Below the pieces are notes generated by a model. The model had not been told where the DNA came from. It was given only the letters and a program-made list of their open reading frames with translations, and did not search any database. The position numbers and the translations under genes were made by a program. Shown here one piece after another: positions 10,926-22,900 of a stretch of DNA of 64,000 bases. The DNA lies in contig OW051468.1 of assembly GCA_932521025.1 (NCBI GenBank), forward strand, positions 8,928,064 through 8,992,063, given 5' to 3'. Numbering within the stretch: the stretch's first letter is position 1; each line of letters begins with the position of its first letter. This DNA comes from Oscheius onirici. Taxonomy: Eukaryota > Nematoda > Chromadorea > Rhabditida > Rhabditidae.

Positions 10926-13900
10926 CTGGAAAACTTTGCGTGTTTTTGTAAAGCATTTTCTGGGAACTCAGTCTACGTCTCGATCATACCGTAACATAGG
11001 TCAATTGGACCAGGCTAACTGATTCAAAAGAGACTCCTCTACCAAAAGCAGTATATTTCCCTACACCTGTTTTCTGCCAGAAGATTCGTCACATACTTCG
11101 CTAAGCTCTTTTTAGTCCGATCATGGTCTGCGAATCACCAGAATGAATGGGTACCGCACTTTCCTCCAACACTTCCCGAAGGAGGACTGAATGTGGTCAA
11201 AAGCTGATTTCGCTTGGACGGGTGTGTCTACCTCCCCCCTCACAATCAGTACGGCGTACTAAACAAAAAACGATCTATGTCTCGGTCTGCGTAAATCATT
11301 TGCCCCTTTCCCTCTCTAACTGTAGGACTAACTTGGAATCGTTCGCTTGGATCCTTGTTGGAGAGTTCAACATTCTCATCAGTCTGTCGGACTTCTCCAT
11401 GCTCAGATTCAGACTCTTCCGAGATTTCGTTCAGTTGTCTGGACGACTTCTGAGGAAGAGTTACAGTATTCAGTCGGTAGTGATCCTTCAAAATGTCCAC
11501 TTGGAGCTTGGGAACACCACGTCCGTGAGTCTGAACCATTCTGCTGCTGAGGGAAGGAACTCCGAGTCCGACTCCGTTTCTGGCAGTTACTCTGAAGAAC
11601 AGTGTGGGTGAGAGTCTGAGAGGAGGAAAAATTACCTGAACTGGTAGACTCCCATCGGTTCCAGATGCTTGACCACGACGGCTTCATCATCAATATGTTC
11701 ACTGATCACAACCCACGGAGCAGACAGTTCGGTGGGACCTGAACAGTTCATTTGGATAGAACAGACTCTCTCTCACCAGCTGGTCTGTATTCCAGTCTGT
11801 AGGTAATTCCTTCCAGATAGGTCGGTCCCTCTGGAGGCTGCCATGTGATGAAGAGTTCGGTATCAGAGGAGAGTTCACATTCGGGACGGCCGGGTCTCGA
11901 AGGAGCTTCTCCACTGACCAAACGGGATGTCGTCTTGTCAGTTCCGAACTCATTTGTGGCCAGACAACTGTACTCTCCGAGATCGTAGGGAGTGGGATTT
12001 TGGATAGTCAGACGACTAAAGGAACCGACCTAAAAGTTGGTTTTTTCCTCTGAAAAATGGGGAAGCTGACCTGTTCAATGATCCTCCTCTCATCTCCTTC
12101 AATGTTCTTTCCCTGGAATTGCCATTGGACTTTGGGAGTCGGACTTCCGGCTATCGAAATCTCAAAGACGGCCGAAGAATGTCCCAAGTAGGCATCGCGA
12201 AGTCGAGAGACGAAAATTGGAGCAAAAGTTCCATCCGCGTTCTTTTTCGTCGCAGACGGAGCAATGTTCTGGATGTCAGCTTTGATTCTATCGATGGCTG
12301 AAGCGGAAGGAGCACGTATGACACTTCCGTCAGTCTGCTTCGGCTGCAGACCGCTGTTCTTCTCACGCATAATGTCCGTGTATCTGGAAAACGTCTCTAT
12401 CGACAGTCCAAAACAAAAGCTACTACTGTAGATTTCTTCGCTTCGGGACCAGCCAAGGACTGGCACTGATGGTCCGGACACGGAGAAATCTACAGTAACC
12501 CGGTAGTTAATTCCAGAAATGAATTCTACCTCCTTCTCTCCCTGACAGTGATATCCTGATTTCTGATTCCAAGGAATCCCTGCTTGACCAACGGAGCTCC
12601 ATCTCCCCACAGCGTACGACGGTAGTCTCGGACTCTGCTGTTGAAAGAGGGTCCTTGAGAAGCCATCAAGTAGGTATCAGGACCAATCTTAAGCAATTTA
12701 ACAGTATTAGCAAAAAAAGGACCCAAACCTGGTAATGACTGTCCCAAGGCGAGTCATCAATATCGTAGCCGGGTCTTTGGAAGTCCTCATCGTCTTTGTA
12801 AAAGTTCCTGGGACGATACTTTTCCAGATCATCGAGATCGACCTTCTTCTTCTTTTCCAGCTCCTCTTGCAGATCCTTGAATCCGCTGTCGTGAGCAGAA
12901 GGCTTGGCCTTTTGCTTCCTCTTATCCATGTGAGCATCTTCATCATCAATCTCCGGCGCCTTTTCTCCAGGTGCCAAGAACTGGGGCTTTCCACGCTTCA
13001 TGGCGATTAGAGCCTGTAAAATCAGAGTTTTGATCAACTTGGTTAACATTTTTGATAGCAACAGTTTAAAGGACTGTTTCGAAATCCGGGGTTCCCGTTA
13101 TGAATTCCGCGACGCAGGTGCTTCGTTTTTTTTGCGATTTCAGCCATTTGTTATGTCAAGTAGGTTTTCTTAGGCGTAGAACTCGAATAAAAACTCAAAA
13201 ATTGTCAAAAAAACGCGCTAAACAACACTTTTATGCCGCTGATCTCACGACTGGAAAAGGACCCTATTATCAAGTGTTCTAGTGTGACTGATCTGTGGTC
13301 TCCCTGTCTCTCGAATAACTGAAAGCATACTCACCTCCATGGTATGTTCTCTTCCAGGAGACAATAGAATAGGACTCTTGGTTCCCGGTTCAGATCTTCT
13401 TGGACTCTTGGGACTCAAAGCAGCCGGTGACGGAAGAGGAGCCGTCTCGACGGTGAGAGTAGCGTTAGTTAGTCCTTCGAGGAACAACGGGGCTCCGATT
13501 GGAATGTTCGGATCGTTCTCCGCCCGTTCCAGAAGCTAAAGTCTTGTATGTTGCTGGGCCAAAAAAGTAGGGACCTTTTCAACATCGTTCACCTTGAGCT
13601 TGCTCATTAGTTTGCGCTCAATTCCCGGATCAAGACACGAGATTTTGGTTCGGTTTTGGCGCGACTTGATTGGTTTGATTAGAGTTGCTGTCAGCGTTGT
13701 AGCCATCCAAGTTTGGGAATGATTCTCTCCTATTCTAGTCAGTACAAAGAGGACAAAGAAGAAGAGAGGAGAAATTCGAAACAGGTGTGACTTTTGCGAA
13801 TTTCAGGAGGAAGCTGCGAGGTGGAGAGACTAAAGGAAAATGAACAGTATCAGAAAAAGATTATTCTGCTGATCGATCGATTGAGAGAAAGTTCTTTGCA

Positions 13901-16900
13901 GCTCTGCGCGAAACAGTTGAACCCGGCAGAAGTACTCGACCCCCCGAGAGTCCCACGCGATCACAAACAAAAGCCGGATCTGCTCTGAGCAAAGGGGTTT
14001 GCGAGTACGCATGTAACAAGTTTCTTTCCACTCATTCAGTTCTCAAAAGGGGTAAATTTAAGCTACTGAAAGACAAAACACCGAACCAAAACCTCGTGTT
14101 TATTGAACCCCAAAAATGAAAAGCTTACGTCTCTCTCGTGCTGTGGAAGTCCAGAAAGTGATTCGTTGTCGAGTTTCGGGAAAAAGTTGCCTTCTTTGAC
14201 CGTGTTCACTGGCGAAGGCGTCGGAGTACTACTATCCTCGTCGGCATGGATAGTTTCGCTTGGAGAACGAGCTCGTTGTCGGGCTTCGTAGAGCTGAAAA
14301 TGAGATGGGTTGGGAGCTTTCAACACGTGTGTTTAATGGATTCAACGTGGTGACCTCGTGGGATGCAAGACATCTGGGGAGGAAATGTTCAAAATGTTCC
14401 ATAACATCAGAGAGATAGTTTTCACAGCCTGATCATGGCAATGAACGAAGTTTTAGAAAAAAAAGTCTTGTGCACCGACAGTTGGAAACTGAGGCAGATT
14501 AACAAGCCCATCAAATTTTAGAGTAGTCATCTCTTTGAATGCAGCTGACCTATAAGGATTTCTTTCCTTATGTACGTGCTTAGAGAAAATTGTGAACAGC
14601 GAAAATTGCAAAACTTTCCATATAAAATGGCAGCCTTATCACGTACGCAAGGGTCCTGCGGATATGTGAATTTTAGGTTACTGTAATATTCTTTTTTAAC
14701 AGCCTTTATAGCGTGAATCAGTATTCAGACAGGCAACAGATATGTGTCCTGGCCTGAAGTTCTTCTCGACTAGCGATTTAGAATCCTCAGCGAACAAGTT
14801 TATGGACCCGTTAATCAGAAACATGTACAAGGTGCACCAGAACCAAAAAGATTAAGAACATGTTTAGCCAAAGAATATTTCTTGAGCCCGAGCAAGTTTG
14901 AAGCTGAACTCTTATTACATGCACTGCACTCCGTACTTAGGCACCCCTTTTCAACCTTCTGACCCCGACCTATTCATTCCCATCCCATTCGCACTCTAAT
15001 CCCCCCAAAATAGCAGTTGTTCGCGTCGGCGGGGTGCCGCTGCCTGCCAATCAATATGGGGGTCGCGGCCATCCCCGCTTTTACACACCCCATCATTGCT
15101 TTCTCCTCTCAGCTTTCTCCATTTTTCCTTTTAGAAAATGAATCGCTTTCCGCCGAAAAGACGAGGACGTCCACCGAAAGACGTCTCAGTCTACGATGCA
15201 GACTTTTTCGAAAAGGCGACACTGAAGGGACCCAAGAAACATTCCGAAAGACGTGTCGCATTGAACTGGGAGCTGGTCGGCTGCTTTGATTCCATGGACG
15301 AGGCTCTAATCATCGCCAGACAGAACAAAGTTTCAAAGAGAAAACTCGACGAACTGCATAGTGGAAAGAAAATCACCTTTAGGTAATTTTTAGCTGTTTT
15401 TTCATCTCTTTTCTTTAGATGCAACAGCTGGAAGAAAACTCGGTGTGGCTTTCAAATGTACACTCTTTCGCAAAATGACGGCAAGCACTTTTTGTACAAG
15501 GGAGGAGAACACGATCATACGGGTCTCCGGGTTCCATTCATCCCGACTCTGCAAGCACCATCAGCTCAAGATTTTGAGCAACTGGAACAGGCGTTGAATG
15601 AACCAAAACAAGAGCAGGTGGATTTTGACACTACTATGGACGATAGCTGCGGTGAGTTTTTTCACTAGCACAAGTTTTTTAAAATGCCCTGATAAAGTGA
15701 TACATCTTTGCCGAACAGTTCGCGAAACCTCAGACCGCTTTCTTTGTGTCATTCTGGCCCTCTACCTGCAATGCTTCCCATCTTACCAAAAGTGTTGACG
15801 ACTCGAACTCCTCGATGAACTATTAGTAACAGCAGATTTGCAGCGTTCCTTTGCGGCTAGAGTTAAATATTCCTAACGTATCGTCTTAATACATCCCACC
15901 AGACAAATTGGCAGCGTCGTAGTGTCACAGTTTTCCACCGGCTCTTTACCGTTTTCTAAAGCTTGGCGAAAGTCTGTAAAAACTCCAAGTTTAAAAGTAA
16001 CTTGCTGTCAAATCCTGACAATTTCTAACTTGTCGCGACGAATCTCCTGGCGTCGGACAACTAAACAGACAAAGTCACAGAGTCAACCACAGACACCGCA
16101 CTGCTTAAATAGTTTAGATACCCAAACTATTAAACCCTAACTAAAGCTATTCGCAGTTGATCTAACACAGCAGGAGCAAATTCCTCTCACTGTTTTATCC
16201 AAACTGATCTGTCTCAATGGGATCTCCCAAATAACCCCGAAATGTAATCTTAACCTCTCGTTTTTTTCTTCAGTTAGAGCTTTAGACACACGAGAACATT
16301 TAAAAAAGATTTTTCAAAGATCCCATATTCCAGATTTCGAAGCAACCGAAGAGATCAAATTCTCAGATCAGCTGAACGGAGTTGAGCAGTCAGAAGACGA
16401 TGGGGTAAGATTTTTACAATTTTTTCAATTCTACGTTTTTTTCAGTTTAACGCAACGGATATGTTCAATACCGAGGCCAATTCTTCATTCGATGCGACTT
16501 CCCTGCTGGATCCGTCAAATTCCATCTCAGAATCATCGAGAGTATCTCAAAAAGCAACAAATCAAGGGCCTTACCAGCTTCAGACAAAAATTGGCGATTT
16601 TCTCAAGGTTTTACTCATTTTTCTTTAAGATTTAAGGGTTCCAGATAGCTTCGGAGTACCAACTACAGTTTTCGTTCAATTACGGCGAAATCACAGAGTT
16701 TATCGTCTCGAATCAGGATAGAGTGAGTCAGAGTTTAGTCGAAACTTTTCTGTTTTTTTAGAAACGAACTGTTCTGATCCGAGATCTGGGTATGGAAGTG
16801 TCGGCGGAGATCAAAGTTGCTAACGCCGTCATTGGACGCCAGTTTTTCGCAAAGTGTGACTGGACAACATTGAGCTGGAGCATTAAAGGACTCTGTTTAC

Positions 16901-19900
16901 ATTATTTGGTTGTTCAGTTGTCCAGAAAATGAACGATTCTTCTTCCCCCTTCAAAAAGACCCACCATAGGTTCCAAGTCCTCAAGCGAAGCCAGACTTCC
17001 AGCAACTGAGCCTTCTTCCGAAATGTCCGACAGAATTCGGTTGGCAATTTCCTCTTCGATCTGTCGCCTCTCGCCACGAATCATCCTCAAAGGAACCTGG
17101 ACCATCTCTTCCGGACCTTCTGCTCCCTTCTCGGGCTCGCCACGTCGCGCCTCCTTCCTCGTTTTTGACGGAGTTTCTCCCTTCTCCTGAGGAATCAACT
17201 TTCTCTTCTCCGTCATCGCGTAATCTGGAGGAGCCGGTCGTTGTGGCGGCTGCTGTGGCTGTTGTTGTGCTCCTCTGAATGGAGGAATCTGCTGGATGGG
17301 GCCGAGTTGTTGCGCTCCACGAGGATCTTCTCTCGGGAAGTTCTGATCCAAATCCAGGGGTCGACCGAACGAATCGTGAGGAATTCTGGCCAAGTCTTCT
17401 GGACGGACGAGACGACCGAACTGGTCCAAGGGAATCTTGTCCTTGGGAACCTGGGCGAGCTGTTGGGGACTGACTCCCTGTGATCCGAAGCGGTCAGGAG
17501 AAGAATCTGGTCGTCTGCGAGGATCACGTGGATGGTATTCTGGAGGAGGAGGCAGTGATCCAGGCGGGAGCCACTCCAATGGGATGTCCGAGAAGTTCTA
17601 AATTGAACTACTTAATTATTCTTTTTTTTCTCTAGACTCACATCCGGAACAACAGGTCCCTGTTTCCGTTCCCTCCTTGGCAGATCTTCCACCGGAGCGG
17701 GACTTCTTGGTTTAATCCTCAAGTAGTCGTAGACTTCGAGGGCGCCGGCGCCTTCCGCGGGAGGCTGTGGCTGCGGCTTCGCGATTGCCGTCGATGGGGC
17801 CTGTAGAAACGTTATTTGAAAATAGGCACAAAAAACTCACCAAAATGGCCTCTAGCAACTGCTCCGACGGCGTCTGTTGGACGAATACTCGCCGCTCCTG
17901 TAAAATGATAAGGTCAGTATGGAGAGGAAGACCGAGGTTCGACCTTCTCGAGATAAGCGGAAAGGGCTCAAAACACCTGCTGTTGCAGCAGTACAACCGC
18001 CGAAACGAAGCAGGAGAATGTTGCAGAGCTGGATTGTGTTTCCTAGACCTACTTTTGCAAGGGATTCATGGTACGAGTGCAGAAACTTTAAAACTCTGTA
18101 CATCGGTACAGGAAACCCGATTTCGGCGATTTGCCTCGAAATCCACTCATCAATGGCTATCGAGTGATACCATACTCGTCACAAAAGATGTAATCTTTGC
18201 GTTAGGAATTTTTCTTTAAAAAATTTATAAGAAAAGTCACACCGCAACGTTTCTTAGAAAAAAAAAATTCTAAGAAAAGTTGCGGTCGAATTTGTTGACC
18301 GTTACTTCTTTTATACACTTTATAAGTAGTCGCCGTGTGATTACAAGCAGGGTACCATAAAAATATTTTGAAAAACAATTCGAGGAAAACCACGCCATAA
18401 ATTTCGGTAGAAAAATTTTTCTAAGAAAAGTGGCGGTAAACTTCAACCGTGACTGTTCTTAGAAATTTTTTCAAAGAAAAGTCCCTAACCCGTAATCTTT
18501 CCTTGTGAAAAGTCTTCTGAAGCTAGCCAGTGTAAATCAACTCGATATCAAAGACGTGCGAGAATTGAATGAGAGGGCTGGGTTCTGTTCCCAAGTTACG
18601 GTATTCGAAGCTCTAAAAGTAAACTATCCTAATCGAGAGTCAAGACTGAAAACGAATCAGTTGCTTTGAAAAGTTGCGGAAGTATACACACACGTGTGTG
18701 TCAAGACTCTCTCTCCCACTCTTTGCTCTCTTCTCGGCGGCTCGTTGTAAAGGGATATCAGAGACTCAGTGTTTGTTCTCCCAGTTTCAGGTCAAAACTC
18801 TATCCGAAAATGAACTTACCAGCCACTTGAATTTGTAGTTAAATTCCCGCAGACCGTCAGCCGGCAGCTGTGCCTCTTTGATCTTGTCCTCTGAGAGCCA
18901 GCGATGATCCAAGGCTTCTGTACAGGTCAGTCGGTCGGCTGGAATCTCTTTCAGAAGATTGGCAACAAAATGTTTGGCGTCTTCGCTAAACGGAGCCCAT
19001 TCGGGTCCATCGAAAGAAACTGTGGCTCGATCGACGTTGGCCAAGGTCTCGTTGTCATTATCGCCGTGGAAGGGAGATTTTCCGGTCAGCCTGAAGAATT
19101 GGATAAGGGACAGTAAGTTAAACTTCCATCAGTACTCATAAAAACAACCTTCTGGAAACAACTATTGGCAACAAACTGTTTTCGTTTGGGAAACTTATGT
19201 ACTTTGACTCGTCCTGACAGGTTTTTTCATATTCCCAAAAATACAATTCCCACAAAGTATTCTAGAGTCTTTAGTTTATGCATAATAGCACAAGTAACGG
19301 AAAAGTTGCGTTTCCGATAAAATTACCGTTACTTTTTTTTCGAACAAATTTGCAATCGAAAATATTGCGTACGCAAAATTCAGTACGAGAGAACGAACAA
19401 TTACATTCAAAATCTCTGGAAAACAAATGAAGAAAGCTCACAAAATATAGGCCAGAGTTCCAACACTCCATAGGTCTGTTGCCAGAGTCAATGGATATCC
19501 TCTAACGACTTCGGGAGAAACAAATTCTGGATTTGATCGAATTGTGCCAGTAATCAGTCCTCGCAACAAGCGTCTAGCCTGTCCAAAGTCGGCCAATTTC
19601 AATTTGCCATCCTGCATCAGAATCGTTTCTGGTCTCAAGTCGAGGTGTGCAATTCTGAGACCATGCATCTGTTCCAGGGCCAGTAAAAGTTGTCTATAGT
19701 TTTTTGGTTAAACTGAGTTTTAAAAGGAACAACCTCATGAAGATCTGGACCATTTGCTCGCGATCCATGCCTTCCGGCTCGGCAAGAGCCACACCGGGAT
19801 GAAGAAGATTCTCCAGGATGGTACCCGTTACACTGAAAAGAGAGAAATTTTGTCTCGTATTATGTTCTTTTTTTCGCCTGGCTACTAGCCGTCCATCAAC

Positions 19901-22900
19901 TGCCGCCTGAACACTTTTGAACAGCTGTATACGAAGAACATAGTGTTTGAGATAAGTGTCTGTAGATTTGTTCTCCTCATCTGACACTGGAGTGTGTTGT
20001 TTATAGTAAATTTGAAAGTGCTTTCTTCATGAGGGAGCACTATAGCAGTAGACAGATTAACGTGCGATTGAGACAGCATATGGTCCAATCCTTAACTATC
20101 GCTTACTACGCTGACTATCTAGCAGGATAAAGAATTAGAAATACCAGACGACTTTGTCGCCTGCCGGCGTCGTACCATCAAACTTATCTGTCTGCTCATT
20201 ACCGTTTTCTGCAGCTTTGATCTATCGGGCAATCGGTTTCCCTTTCACACTATCTTTATTTGTTTGTATCATAGCGGCACCGCGACGAAATGGAACTGTT
20301 TTTATAGAACTGTCACGAAATAGAACTGTAGCTAATTAGAACTGTAACAGAACAGAACTGTTACTAAATAGAACTTGTTTTATTCTTGTTGTGAACTATT
20401 GTTTTTGTTATAATAGAAGTTCTATTTCTTTACATTTCTATAACTTTACGATTATATTTAGTTACAAAGACATCAATCACCAGTTCTATTTCGTTACAAG
20501 TTCTATTTCGTGACAGTTCTATAAAGACTTCTATTTTGTCGCGGTGCCATCATAGTTGAAGCGAAAATATGTATAACTCCAAGTTCAAACGTAACTTGTT
20601 ATCTAATTCTTTACAATTTCTTACTTGTCCCAACGAATCTCGCGGGCTCGGACAACTAAACACAAACCAACAGAGTTAGCCACAGACACGCTTTAATAGT
20701 TTACCTAGATACGATTCAACTTCAAAATGCTGTTCTGCACAAAGGTTTGACACTCACCAATCATGATCCAATGGAACAACCATTTTTAAAGTGGTCAATA
20801 CTTCGTAAATTAGAGACGAATAGAACTAGTTCTACATGATAGACATGAAAAGAGTATTGAGGTTCCAAAGGGGAACCCTGGTGGACGAGAACAAAGTGTA
20901 AAAGATCGGGGGCGGCTGATGCGGCAGCCAGGAGCGAGGCGACAAAAGGCGACTTTTTTGGATAAGAGATTAGATTGTCAAAGAAAGGCTCAGAATCGTA
21001 TAGACAAGATCTTGGAAGACTAATGCGACTCGGGACATGTGGTTTGAAGCAAACGGCCCATTTTTCGTAAGTTTAGAGTCTGGTTTTCTGAATCCATCTG
21101 AAATCTATTCTTTATTTTGTTTTCATAGTCTTAGTCTTCTGGCTCTTGGCATTTGGTAGGAGTCAGCCGAATTAGTCGCCTGGCGGTGTCATTGCCCAGC
21201 TTTCGTATTCTTACAGTAGAGCATATTTTTCCCAGTACAAATATATTGTTCGACAGGTTCGCGCTTGTTTTCTCATGGCTTCAGAGCTTCAAACTTAAAC
21301 AGCGAAAAAGGGAATAGCTCCAAAAACGGACATGTTAGCTAGTAAAAAATGGTTTTCCCTTTCAACGCAAGGGTTCCGAAGAATCCTCTTAGAGGTAAGA
21401 GGGGTCAATCTGAGGGGCCAGATCGTGTGAGGCGTTTACGTTCCGAAGTTGTCCAACCTGTTCTACGGAAAGCATTTACAAGGAAGCGGGGTTTGAACTT
21501 GGGGCCATTTAATTGACGCTGGGGCCGTGTTAGCTAGATTGCTAGCAAAAATTCGAATAAAACAAGTGCTCTCAGAAACGCGTTTTGGGAGTGAAACATT
21601 AAAAAACACTTTTTGTGACTTCAAAGTTTAAGAGGGATTTATTCACCTCCTACCATTTCTGTATGTGTATTTCATGTTCTCCCGCGAATAGAAATTTGGC
21701 TGGCATTCTCTCGTTTCTTGTCTGTCTAGATTCAGTTACTTTTCTCCAGAGTCCCTTTCAATTTTGAGAGCAACAGGTGCTCCGATTCATTCGGATTATG
21801 AAGGAACTGACATATATTTCATTGTGTAAGAGAGCAGTCACTGGAAGGTGTGATTTGTCGCACCAGATACCTTTGTAATTTCATCCTACAATCTCACAGG
21901 CAAAAAAGTTTTTGAGCCACTCTCATCTCCCCCACTCTATCATAAACGAAAACAGCTGAGTCATAAAAAAAGTGGAGGATCATCTGGTTTGATCCGGTCC
22001 CACTTTTATTGTCTCTCCCCTTACACTCCTTCGAAATTGTAATCTGGAGACGGAATGAGATCAAAGCCCCTGAGGTTTATTGTCTCTGGAAGCCCCGACC
22101 ACCTCCTTTCACTCAAAAATAACGCTATTTGTCAGAAGAACAACTGTTGTTTAGAGATCCCTCCCTCGATGTTATTCCATCAACCACACCCAGACTTTTC
22201 GCCTTTCGCAAATTGTTTGAACAATGTGAGTCAGTCTATTCACGCCTTGAGACACCAGTACAATGGAGCTGGGACGATTTCGCAAAAAACCGAGGTGAGG
22301 AATGTGGTAAGCTTTTTGTTTACTCTGAGCAGCTGTAGGACTCGGAAAAATCTTAAATTTGCCACTTTGTGGTTCGAAAGGCAAAACACGTCCATTCAAG
22401 ATTTTTGGATAAGGTCTCTTCGGCTTCAAATTACAACGAGAAATTTCAAGCTTTGAGTAGTTTTTTCAAGAAAGAGAGACCGTTATTTGAATTGGCTGCC
22501 TTTTTTCACAGAAGTAAAGTTTCATCCCGACTCAAGCCCGAAGAGACTCATCGGCTGCGGGTGCTTCCTGAGTGGCCAGGTTGCGGTAGGCGTCAACGTT
22601 CCGAAGCTGCCTCGACTTTTCTGGATACGCCTTTATCACGGAACAGTTTTCAAATCAAATGAGCGGGAATTTATAATTCTCCCACGTTTTATCATGCAAA
22701 CGTTGGATACCCCCGTCAATCAAATTATGCTCTCTATGTTTTACCTGGTTTTCGCTTCTTACCCAATTATTTCCGATCATCACGCTAATCAGATGATTGT
22801 GCGCAAGAATGCTCTATTTCAAACATCCGAAACGCATTTGGTCCCAGAGAATGTTCCAGAAGATTTCAACAAGAAGAAAGCAATGGAAAAAGCTTCAAGA

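Larger units (their letters stand above)
12530..17892 (-). other. unc-89: UNC-89 interkinase linker (Pro/Gln/Ser-rich, disordered)
   Basis: Exons 17842-17892 (ERRVFVQQTPSEQLLEAIL), 17629-17801, 16965-17598, about 14128-14301, 13327-13568, 12726-13014 and 12530-12689 encode a low-complexity linker between PK1 and Ig-FN3-PK2. Conserved islands are EKRKLIPQEKGETPSK, MRMIRGERRQIEEEIANRIL, SDISEEGSVAGSLASLED and PWDSHYQ/IGPDTYLMASQG. The rest is rich in Pro, Gln, Arg and Asp, for example RGAQQQPQQPPQRPAPP. The 2.7-kb intron 14302-16964 holds an unrelated plus-strand gene. Confidence 0.88.

Noticed and set aside
22055-22660. Plus-strand ORFs inside the PK1 intron as another nested gene
   Set aside because: Adjacent short frames do not join through plausible splice sites, and no domain or signal peptide is visible.
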